In this document: positions 36,781 through 46,140 of the stretch, one piece after another
Numbering within the stretch: the first letter of the stretch is position 1
Layout of the letters: the number at the start of each line of letters is the position of its first letter
From: Sodiomyces alkalinus F11
Lineage: Eukaryota > Ascomycota > Sordariomycetes > Glomerellales > Plectosphaerellaceae
Length of the DNA stretch: 64,000 bases
Assembly (NCBI RefSeq): GCF_003711515.1
Contig: NW_021167081.1
Location: 2,784,483-2,848,482, forward strand
Direction: 5' to 3'
Program-made: the position numbers and the translations under genes
The notes under the pieces: generated by a model
What the model saw: the letters and a program-made list of their open reading frames with translations, nothing else
Databases searched by the model: none
What the model was told of the DNA's origin: nothing

Positions 36781-37624
36781 TAACGGACTCTTACCTACTA
36801 ATGGCCTTCTTACGTTTATACGGCTCCGCCTTATTTAATATTCTAATTATATACTTAGAGGCTATAGTATATATTTAAGTAGTTAAGAAGTTAAGAAGTT
36901 ATAGTGCTATCTAAGAGATATCTCAAGAAGTAACGAAGTTACTTAAAAGAAGAAGAACGAGGAGCCCGGGACCCCATAACTTTTATATTTAAGAGACTAA
37001 TAAGTAGAGGCATTAACGGGACGGCTTATAGCTTCTATAAGTTAGAGGAAGCGTTACTAATAAAGGAATCACGACTATTTAACCTGCCTTTATAGCTATT
37101 TATAGCTACCTCCTTTTATTTCCCTGTATTATAAAATCACGACTACGCCCACTACCTAATAAACGAAAAGCCGTATCCGATATTTACTAGCTAATTATAG
37201 TAAGCGCTAAAGCTAGTTAGCTAATTATAGTAAGTGTTTCTAATATCGATTTCCTAAGTTAGTTCCCTTTTTCCGATTTACGAAGACTATCTTTATTACG
37301 ATATAGGAAATATCCTTCTTTAACGACTAAAAGACCGTTCGGGCTATAGTTATAAGCTAAGGGCTCTTACTTTAAGGAGAGAACCTTTAAGAGATATCCC
37401 TAGAGGATAATTAGAACCCTCCTCGGCCTTAGTCCTAATCTTCCCCTTCGATATATCCTTATTAACTCAGGTTTACCTATTCTCCCCTATTATATGCCGC
37501 CCCCCCTTTTCTATTTCTATCCCTCTAAGTTTTCCTAATACCTCTCCCTCCTCCCTTTTTCTCTTTTTCTTTTATAAGAAATTATTACTAAAAAGCCTGA
37601 TTGGGGTAATATAAGTAACCGTAG
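36781..37624. other. Divergent intergenic region between X2 and X3
   Basis: No gene seen. It sits between the starts of two divergent genes. AAGTTAAGAAGTTA-type direct repeats lie near 36880-36905, and GCTAGTTAGCTAATTATAG words repeat near 37170-37225. A pyrimidine tract precedes the X3 start. Confidence 0.5.
37495..37578 (+). promoter_or_regulatory. Pyrimidine-rich tract before the X3 start
   Basis: About 80 bases almost wholly C and T, ending some 50 bases before ATG 37625. CT-rich tracts just upstream of the start are common in filamentous-fungus promoters (established knowledge). It suggests that X3 had its own transcript rather than being read only from the LTR; this is inference. Confidence 0.4.
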
Positions 37625-39694
37625 ATGCCAGGACCCGTAAATATTAACGCTATAGCCGCTAATAACTTAGTAAACTACTAGGTCACCGCCCCTAAGGGCT
37701 TAGACCTAAATAAGGGCGTTTAACCTAAAGCACGAACCGCTATTAAACTAAGTATTAGGCCTTATAAGGAGTATAACCCTAAGACGAGTAGATAGGTATT
37801 CCTAGTAAGTGGTTTACCGTACTGCCTCTTTAAGGCCGTAGATAACGATACCCCTTATACTAGGTTTAGAGCCATCTTAAAAGAAGACTAGTAGATACTC
37901 TAAGGACTCGTAAGCTAGAATAAGAATAACGGGCTAGACGTAGAGATTATAGGACTAGCCGTATTATAGTCCCCTCTAATAATCTTATATAGCGAGCAGT
38001 CTCTTAAAGTCCGTTCCATTTTAATATTAGCTTACCGACTACGTAAAGATATTAAGGCTAATAGGTAGTAAGAGAAGGGCGTTATAGAAAAGGTAGTAAG
38101 TGCGGTGGTTAGCTGTAGGTAAGGAGATTTAAGGCCTACGGTATTCAATAATAAGATTCCGTGCTAGGGTATAAATACTAAGGGTAAGGCGGAGTTTATA
38201 ACTCTCTCCGATAAGGTATAGTAGTATATTAAAACTAGCCGCTTTATCCTTATAATCTACCACGTTAACGGTAACTATTTCGTTAGCCTAATTATCGACT
38301 AAGAGACTTGGATTATATATAGGTATAATAGTATATAGTCTAACGGTAAAGGTAAATAACGCCTCCTTAAAGTCGCTTATCTTATAATATAGTGGATAAT
38401 TTCTATAAAAGCTCCTAAGGAAGCCGTTAATAGTATAGCTAAGAAGTTCTATATTATCCCTAGCCCTATATAAATAGACGGTTACTTATATAGTCCTTTT
38501 ATTATAGAATAAATTAAAGCTTTTGTCTAAGAGGGATACCTATTCCCTTAAAGCTCTAAGATTTATAGATTTACTTAAGGCCGCTATTACGGGAATAATA
38601 TACGGGAATATTCTCGGTATATTAAAGAAGGCTAGGTAATTTATATTAGTGAACTCTTCGGCTTCGGTTACTATCCAGAACTAGCTATAAAGCCCGCGAC
38701 GCTGCCTCCTAAGGCCCCTAAGATAACTGGATTCTAGCCTATTAATAAAACTAAAAAGTAAAGACCGGTTAACCCGCCTAAGGGTCCTAAGACTCCTAAG
38801 ATGCCTAAAGTCGAAGAGGAGTCTATTAACCTTACTAATTCGCCTAATCCCGAGATTATAGACCTTACTAATATATTAGGCCAGAGTTTCTAGGACCCCT
38901 TAGTATTATCCGATAGTAGTAGTAATATCGACGATATAGGTCTTAGTAGCCTCGAGCTCTAGACGCTAAAGGGTAAAAAAGCCGTGAAGTAGGCACTACT
39001 AGCTATTAAGAAAACGCCGCCCCCGAAGATACCTACAACGCCTAAGACTCCTAAGGCGGCGCCTAAGCCCGTTACCGTCTTAAAGAAGAGGAGCTACGAT
39101 ATCTAAAATAAATAGGAAAATGAGGTAAAGTACTAGGCTAAGGGCAAGGAGATATCTTATTACCTGCTTTACTATAGACTCGTAGATATACGGCCTCTAG
39201 CTAAGCGCGTTAGTCCTATTAGGCTAAGACTATATACTAAGGAAGAATAGGTTAAGTCCTTTAATAACCTATACCGAGCAGGCCTCTATAATGTAGTGGC
39301 TAATAGCGCGCTATATCTATCGCCGCCTTAGGCTATACCTTAGGAAGGATAGCTTCGATATAACGCGGGGATTCTGTAGGAGGCGGATAAAGCTACCGCT
39401 AACTAAGAGGCTAGGAAGGCTAATAAGCCTAACTATATAGTCGGAGGAAGGACTTTATAAAAGCGTAAATAGAGGTAGATATAAAGGATTAGATAAGCGG
39501 CGTCTTAAGAGTATAGTGAGTAAAGATAGTAAGGGAACGGTATATAAGGAGGAACTAGAACTAAGAGGATCACTAATTAGGTATACGTAGAGGACGGGGT
39601 AATTAGAGGAATAAGGGTACGCCATAGCTCTTTACTTAGTTTATTTACTTATATCTACTTATTTTTAGGAGTTATCTACGCTATAAGGGCGTAA
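37625..39694 (+). pseudogene. Accessory gene X3, Ulp1/SENP-like C48 cysteine protease (copy B)
   Basis: ATG 37625 to TAA 39692 lies in one phase: 2070 bases, 689 codons, broken only by stops that fit RIP of Gln/Trp codons. The N-terminus reads MPGPVNINAIAANNLVNY. The protease core is near residues 200-310: VNGNYFVSLIID (catalytic His position 38276-38278, now Tyr), IYRYNSI (Asp position 38327-38329, now Asn), and PI*IDGYLYSPF (Gln position now TAG; Cys position 38489-38491, now Tyr). His-Asp is 17 and His-Cys 71 residues, with Gln six before Cys, exactly as in copy A and very near Ulp1. Each change is a RIP transition. A Pro/Lys-rich linker (KTPPPKIPTTPKTPK) and a C-terminal block with NYIVGGRTL and GGTRTKR follow. 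It ends 21 bases before the LTR. Confidence 0.85.
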
Positions 39695-39715
39695 ACGAGA
39701 TAACTAGGGCCGTAT

Positions 39716-40074
39716 TATAACCGCGTAGATACGGCGTTAGTATAGTATCGGCAGCCTATTATATAACCCCCCTTTTTAAGGCTACGGGATCGGCCTCCCA
39801 CTTATATATTAAGGACAGGCTCTAGATATCCCTATCAAGAGACAATCATTTAATTATCATCCTCTTTTATAATTACATATTCCACATTTAAGGTATCTTT
39901 CTAGTTTAACTTACGTTGCCCTAATCAGAGCAGTGACTATCGATCTACTTCTTCGCTAAAGGTTATAGCGGTGTTAGTTATATTTTGGTTATATATCGTG
40001 GTTTTACTGGACTGACCTCTTTGTCTGATCTTTATCTTGACGATCTAGTGCCACTACGTCTTTATCCAGTTATA
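39716..40074 (+). repeat. 3' LTR of giant gypsy copy B
   Basis: 359 bases, the same length as the 5' LTR, starting TATAACCGCG (RIP form) and ending GTTATA. It holds CGATCTACTTCTTCGCTAAA near 39940, shared with all four LTR copies in the window. Confidence 0.93.
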
Positions 40075-41948
40075 TTAGCTATAAAGCTAAGCCTAGGAGG
40101 CTATAACCCTTTCGAGGACTTTACCTAGGTAGTTTAGAAGGGCTATAATCCTATAAGACTTAGGATTTAAATAGTCCTTCTTTCCCGGCTTTAGTAAAAC
40201 GACCCCTAGGGCTTCTTTCTAGTAGGTAGGATAGTGGCCTGCTATAAATAGTGCTGTATAGGCTTGTAAAAAGAACCCGGCGATAACCTTACAGGCCTAT
40301 TGGATCGTCTTTAGACTAATTCTATCAGGTCCTAGGGCTTTCCCCTTAGCAGCACGGAAGATAGCGTGTTATAGTTCGGTAGCCTAAAGGCTAGGCTACT
40401 CCCACGGTCTTCTAAGGCCCTTACTACGTGATCTAGTTAGGCTCTGGGGACTATTAGAAGGGTAAGAGGGGCCTAGGTCCCCTAAAGAGCCCATAAATAC
40501 CGGGGCTTCGGGGGCGTCAGTGGCGGAGGGTATAGGAAAAAGGGTCTGAAGTAGGGCGTTGTATTTATCTTTAGAGGTATAGGCTTTCTATTTCGTAGGC
40601 GTTTGAATCGGTGGGATTTTCGTGTTAAGGCTGTTCTTTGTATAGTTATAGGCCTTGAAAATTTCGTGGCCTTAGGCGTGGGCTAGGAAGGCCTCCTAGT
40701 GGTCGTTCTTTACTGTTTTTACTTCCCTGTAGTAGGCGTTCCGAGCTTCTTTCCAGGAGGTTTCTAAAGGCGCTAGCTAGGAAACTAAGGCCCCTTGTTT
40801 AGACGTCTTTCTAAATACCCTAAAAGGCCTGTGGGCTGATTTTCGCAGGGCCTTTAGCTCTTTAGTCCACCACGGTTTCGAACGCTTTACTACCCTTAAC
40901 TTAGGTACTATAGCCTAAGGCGCGAGGGTAATAGTATTTGAGAGGTAGTGACCTAAAGAGTCCCAGTCCGAGGCGTTAATAGCCTGTCAGAGGTCCCGGT
41001 TAAGGCTAGGTTCTAGGCTTTTTAGGGTATTAGAAAATAGGTCCTAATCCGCTAGCTTATAATTATAAGCCGGCAGGAGAGACCTGTTTAACAGACCTTT
41101 AGAGCCTAAAATAGTAGCCGAAAGGAGGATAGCGCGGTGTAAGGAGGTAGTCTTCTCGATATGCTCCTGCTTATCGAAGCGGAGATAATCGAAGCCGGGC
41201 GTGTAAAAGGCTAGGTCTATAACAGACTCTTAACGAAGATTAGACCTAAAAAAGATCCCCCTGTTTAGGTTAACTTCTTTAGAATCTACTAAATAGGTGG
41301 CTCCGAGGCTATCTAACCAGTCTATTAGAGCCTAGGCCCTAATAGAAGCTTATTTAGTAGTAGCTCCGTTCTACTACTAGTAGTTTCTGTTAAAGTCCCC
41401 TATACTAAAGGTAGGCTTAGGGACCTATAGGCCCTATAGTACTCGATCCTCGGTCCAGGGCCGGTTTCTAGGGCCTGAAAAGGAGGGGAAAGAAGAGGAA
41501 GAAGAAGAAGTGGAAGAGGTAGAAGGGGTAGGGCTAGGGGCCGCCCTCGGCCTATCGTTTCGGGGTCCTATTCTATCTAAATATAGACGTGTAGAATATA
41601 AAAGGTCTATGGATAATAAACCTCTATAATCTACGCATCTATATCGTCCAGAAGGTCTTCGCGGTGTGAAAATTCGATACTAGAGCCCTTCCTTATATAA
41701 GTAATGACCCTAGGCTTAATACGGAAGAACTGGGTTTTGTAGGATATAGGCGTAACGGTATAGAAAGTAGGGTAGTTCCGAATCAACCACCCTTCTGGTG
41801 TTAAGACGTAGGCTGGTTCCTAAATACGGACTATATTAGCCGAAGCCTTTAAAGCCTGTTCTAGGATAGCCTCTTACGCCGGGGCCTATTTATCGACGTT
41901 ATATTAAATAAACCGGATACCTGTCGAACTAAAAGGCCCTTTATTCAT
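40075..41948 (-). pseudogene. LINE ORF2: endonuclease and start of reverse transcriptase
   Basis: The start is ATG 41948 (MNKGPFSSTGIRF). The endonuclease then reads IRFI*YNVDK, IVRIQEPAYVLTPEGWLIRN, RVITYIRKGSSIEFS and DDIDAQIIEVYYP. The GDFN box is GDFNRNY near 41400. A linker follows with KPWWTKELKALRKSAHRPF near 40880 and a Thr/Pro stretch near 40610. The first reverse-transcriptase motifs, EALGVVLLKPGKKDYLNPK and SYRIIALLNYLGKVLERVIA, end at the LTR boundary. The catalytic FADD box is missing. Stops are few compared with other elements here. Its role would be target-primed reverse transcription. Confidence 0.85.
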
Positions 41949-41949
41949 G

Positions 41950-43630
41950 GAATTTAGGGTTTTATAGCTCGAAAGACCATATAGTCCCTGCTAAAAGGGG
42001 GGTGATCTCCCTCGTAGTTATAGGACTTATAGGTCTTATACTTATAGTCTCCGTATTCTTTATACTCGTTATAGTAATGGTATTCCTCCCTATAGCCTTT
42101 AACAGTATAGATAGGGCAGGAAACTAGGCCTTTACAGGTCTCTCGGGTGTGTCCGAATTTCTAGTAGTTAGAGCACTGGGTTCTAGGGGTTATAGGCCTA
42201 TATTTACAGACCTTTAATCGCTGGCCGGCTATATAAAGCCCCTATTTTAGGCAGTACTTCAATTCCTTAGTAGAGGGTATAGAAATAACTACTATGCCGT
42301 AGAATATATTTAGAGCCCCTAGCCACTAAGGCTTCCCTACTACCCTAATAGTGTTAAAGGTGCCGATTTTAGTGGCTAGGTCCTATAGACCTAGGCCCTA
42401 TTATAGGCTTCGGTTCAGGGCCTTTTGCGGTGGCTCGGGTGCGGTCGGGTAAAGGGGTATCGCCACCCCTAAAAGCTTTAGAAGGCACCTATTTAATAAT
42501 AAGCTTAAACTAGTCGCCTGTAGGCTAGGGGGGCTAGAGGGGGAGGTTTAGCTCTTTAAACCACTGATTCTGCGAGTCTAGGAGCTATTAAACGCTGTAT
42601 TTCGGCCCCGGGGTTAAAATAAGGTTCCTGTTAGTCGACCGGCTAATAACCGTAACTATAGAAAATTTTAGGGCCTTATTAAGCTTATTTTAAAGCGCGA
42701 GGGGGTCGACGTTATCCCTAGGAATCGCTACCCCTGCCGTAGGTTAAAGGATAACCTTAGCCACCTTTTTAGAGTCTATAGGGAGGGGTACCTAGGAGGT
42801 CTAGGCCTAGGCTATAGGTGCTAGGGCCTTTAAAATAGGGGCCTGGGGTGCTATAGGGCCTTTTTTCCTCTTTATAGCCTCGCTATAAAGGAGTTTAGGC
42901 TATTCTATAAGCCTACTAACTACCTAGGCTAGTTTATCGACCTTCCATTCGAGTGTGGGAGGCTAGGGGGCTTCCAGAGCTCCGTCGATAGTAGATTTAA
43001 GCCCTACGAATAGGGCTTTAATCTAGGGGCCAGGGTCGAGGGTTTAGGCCTGTTAAAGCAGCTGAAGAGCCTGTTAGAGTAGTTCTATAGCCGATGCCTT
43101 ATTAGCCGAACTAGTCGACTTCTAGGGCTTTGCCGAGGTTTCTCTAGCGGCTTTCGCTATTCCGGGCGCCTTTTTAGCCTATTTAGGGCCTAAAAGGCTC
43201 GGTTCTTTAGTAGAGGGGGCCCTAGAAGCAGGGGGGGCCTTAGAAGGCGTTTTAGAAGCGCTTTCGGCTTCCGAGTCCGAGGGGGATTCGATTCAGGTCC
43301 TAGAAAAACGTCTAGGGGTAGGTATAGAAGGGCTAAGGTGCCTTTTCGAATTTAGAGGCGTAGAGAGCGTTAAGTCCTGTATATTTTCAGAGGTATTACC
43401 TATATCTACCTCCCCTAGGCCCTATATAGTTATAGGGGCCTTAGGGGGGGTGTTAGGGGTGTTAAGGCTATTCTTATAGCTAGCGTTATGGCTAGTGGGT
43501 TATTGGTTGTGGCGTGTGATTGGGTAGAGGTCGGGGGTGCGGCTCTGCGCGGCTGCTTTATTAGCGTGGGCGCACGGGCCACGTTAGACTTTTCCCCCGC
43601 ACGCGGGGGAGCAGACCTGGTTCCAGGCAT
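41950..43630 (-). pseudogene. LINE ORF1 (gag-like) with CCHC knuckle
   Basis: The start is ATG 43630, with a clean N-terminus MPGTRSAPPRAGEKSNVARA running 66 residues to the first stop. The middle is Pro/Ala-rich and broken by stops and frame changes. Near the C-terminus, a knuckle around 42175-42130 reads CSNY*KFGHTRETC (C-x2-C-x4-H-x4-C, second Cys now Tyr), followed by a second Cys pair in KGLVSCPIYT. A Tyr/Lys/Glu-rich tail follows. The frame ends at TAA just before ORF2's ATG, so the two are nearly contiguous, as in Tad1-like elements. I chose this start because the whole N-terminus is open and in the expected place. Confidence 0.75.
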
Positions 43631-43796
43631 TTTCGCACTTGTAATACGCCTAAATTAGCGCCTACGCGGCATAGGGCTATGGACAGGCGTATAGAGCTTG
43701 AAAAGAGCTATCCATTAATATAGGTTTCGAGTGGTTTAGGGCGTTTGCGGGTAAAACGTAGGTCCCCCGACGTGAGTTGTAAGAAGGATGACTGCT

Positions 43797-45470
43797 CTGA
43801 TTAAAATAAGTGGATTGAAGCTATAACAGAACTTGGAAACAGAAATACCTGGGATTTAATAAATATAAAAGATACGCCTTTATATAATAATAATCATAAT
43901 GATAAGGATAAAGATACCTTAAACGTGTTAGGAGGCCGTAACGTATATAAGATTAAAGATAACGATAAAAACGAGGCTACAAAATATAAAGCACGTTAGT
44001 ATATATAAGGGGTTAATTAAGTACTCGGTATTAATTATTTAGAAACCTTTTCTACTATGTATAGACGCGAGAGCTATAGATCAGCTTTTATACTAGGCGT
44101 ATCCCTAGACTAGAATTTTAGATACTTCGTTGTAAACAACGCTTTCGTTTACGCCAATATAGATACCGAGATATATACTATATAACCTATAGGCTTCGAG
44201 GAAAAAGAAGGCTCTAATAATAATTTAGTTTATAAACTAAATAAAGCTTTGTACAGTTTAAAAAAAAGCCCCCGGCTTTAGTATAATTTCCTTATGAAAA
44301 TACTCCGCGAAATCGGCTGCCTAGTCTCTGATTTTGATAATAGTATATTCACTTTATATAAGAATAAACAGACCGTGCTATACTACTATACCACGTAGAC
44401 GATATAGTGGTATTAAGCCCTTCGTATATAGCGATATAGTATTTATTTACTAAAATACCAAAACAGATCTCACTCAAAGATCTAGGTTAACTATATACCT
44501 TCTTAGGCCACGAAATCACTATAAATAAGTTAAATAAGACTCTTTCTATTAATCAGTTACCTTATACGAATATAATCCTCGATAAATATAATAAACGAAG
44601 CCTTAAACGCGTTAATGCCTCTTATATAAATAGAAAGATCCTTATACTAAATTAGGAATAGGCATTCAAAGCCGATATTCAAATATACTAACGAGAAATC
44701 GGTGCTTTATTATATTTAGCACTACACTCTAGACCAGATATAACCTATGCTATGAATAAATAGGCTCGATATATAAGTAATCTATCTCTATAGCACTCTA
44801 AAGCTTTAAATCGAATCTAGGCTTATATAAACACTTTTCCTATTATCGGGCTCTTATATAACTATTTTAATACAAAAGACCTCAATATATACGGTTATTC
44901 TGATGCTAGTTATTCAGATATAATCGAAGACAGGACTGCTACCTCAGGCTATATCTACTATATAGGTGTAAATAATTTAATAAGCTAGACTTCTACTAAA
45001 CAGAAAGTCGGTACTTTATTAATAACAGAAGCAGAGTATATAGCTTTAATTAAAGCTTCTAAAGATAGAATCTGTATATATAATATATATACAGACCTAG
45101 TAAATAACCTAAGGTTATTTACTAATATAAACTTTGGTTTATATACTAATAATAGTAAGATACCGATTCCTACTATAGTAATAGATAGCGAAAGCGCAAA
45201 GAAGCTTTATAAAAATTCTGAATTTCACAAACGTGTAAAGTATATAGACCGTCAGTATTACTACTGCAGAGAACAGCTTTAAAATAATAAAATAAACGTC
45301 GTTTATATAAATACTAAATTCAATATAGCCGATATAATGACTAAGGCCTTACCTAAAGACCTACATAATACCATATACGGTTATATGAATTTAGGCTATA
45401 AAAACGACACGTTGCCTGACTACGATATACCACCTTATACCCGGATTCAAGAACTAAATTACTAAGGTCT
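43797..45470 (+). pseudogene. Copia pol: reverse transcriptase and RNase H, 5' truncated
   Basis: Starts inside the copia reverse transcriptase (WIEAITELGNRNTWDLI). It continues with GGRNVYKIKD, ETFSTMYRRESYRSAFILG, NNAFVYANIDTEIY, LNKALYSLKKSPRL and the catalytic HVDDIVVLS at 44392-44418, which lies one base out of phase with the upstream frame. RNase H follows with RPDITYAMNK, IYGYSDASYSDII, TATSGYIYYIGVN, EAEYIALIKASKDRI, FHKRVKYIDRQYYY and NIADIMTKALPKDLHN near 45320-45375. Stops are moderate and CpA/TpG partly kept. Gag, protease and integrase are missing because the LINE's 5' end abuts near 43790. Confidence 0.9.
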
Positions 45471-45785
45471 ATAATAGAACTAGGTTTTTTATCTTCGGGT
45501 TTTCCTAGATATAAATACTTAGGTTTTTTTTACCTACGGGTTTTCCCTAAGATACTATAACCAGGTTGTTACCTACGGGTTTTTCCTAGTATTATAAAAA
45601 AGGGTTTTCGAATTTTTCCTTTATAATAAATTAAAGGGTTTTACAAAATGTCCCTTAGAGGTTTTATTTTTTCCTTTTATAATTAGTCCTAGTTAGTTAA
45701 CTAGGGTTGCTGCGCGGTAACTATATACCTGTAAATACTCGTTCTAAGCTGCTCCTTCTTATATAAGAACCAGCTTACGGGGGGG
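45471..45785 (+). other. Copia 3' untranslated region and polypurine tract
   Basis: About 300 bases with three related TACGGGTTTTTCCTA or TTCGGGTTTTCCTAG words near 45496, 45535 and 45570, a short tandem-like structure. It ends in a G-rich tract ACGGGGGGG near 45777-45785, which fits the polypurine tract that primes plus-strand synthesis just before the 3' LTR. Confidence 0.6.
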
Positions 45786-45971
45786 TGTTAATAATACTAA
45801 TAATATCCTTCGAGTACCTTCGTACTCGAATAAAAGATATCTTCCCTGCAAGTCTAGACCGTTCTCTTTCGAGTTAGATCACGGATTACGTTATTATTAT
45901 AATCTCGATTCCTTTATAAAGAAAGGCGATCTGGATCCTGTTACAAAGAAAGAAAGAATAAAGAATATTAA
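45786..45971 (+). repeat. Copia 3' LTR, about 186 bp
   Basis: It starts TGTTAATAAT right after the polypurine tract and ends GAATATTAAC, so the termini are inverted repeats (TGTTAATA / TATTAAC). A TCGAGTACCTTCGTACTCGA stem lies near 45809-45829. Length and position fit a short copia LTR. No second copy was found, as the 5' half of the element is gone. Confidence 0.7.
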
Positions 45972-46140
45972 CCCGTCCCCTTGGTTCGGTTCTTCCTTCC
46001 TTTATTCTTCTTCTTTATCGCTTTTACACAATCCACACGCGCGCAGGAATCCTACTATTACTATCCCATTATTACTATCTATTTTTCCACTGCTTTTCGT
46101 GACTTTTGTCCCTTCCACTTGTCCGCAATCTTCAAAAAGC
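45972..46140. other. Low-RIP spacer
   Basis: About 170 bases with normal CpA and TpG content, for example TTTTACACAATCCACACGCG and CCACTGCTTTTCGTGACTTT. No gene seen. It lies between the Copia LTR and the family X pol and looks like single-copy DNA or a young insertion. Confidence 0.5.

Larger units (their letters stand above)
25856..40074 (+). mobile_element. Giant Ty3/gypsy retrotransposon, complete copy B (14,219 bp)
   Basis: Two 359-base LTRs enclose gag-pol (+), X1 (+), X2 (-) and X3 (+). Typical fungal gypsy elements are about 5-8 kb (established knowledge), so this one is unusually large; the extra length lies mainly between pol and the 3' LTR. The bases before the left LTR are ATAG and those after the right LTR TTAG, a 3 of 4 match to the ATAG flanks of the solo LTR at 58303. 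It separates the relic at 24690-25855 from the LINE at 40075, so it either inserted at their junction or rearranged later. All genes carry RIP stops. Confidence 0.92.
40075..43790 (-). mobile_element. Second Tad1-like LINE, minus strand, 3' end missing
   Basis: ORF1 starts at 43630 and ORF2 at 41948; the reverse transcriptase is cut at 40075 by the giant gypsy LTR. It keeps much more CpA/TpG than its neighbours, for example around 43480-43620 and 40590-40880, so it is younger or escaped part of the mutation. Its 5' end meets a Copia pol near 43790. The rest of the reverse transcriptase does not appear on the other side of the gypsy element. Confidence 0.85.

Noticed and set aside
25851..40079. 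A 5-base target duplication around copy B
   Set aside because: TATAG before and TTAGC after do not match; only a 3 of 4 match to a 4-base duplication can be stated.
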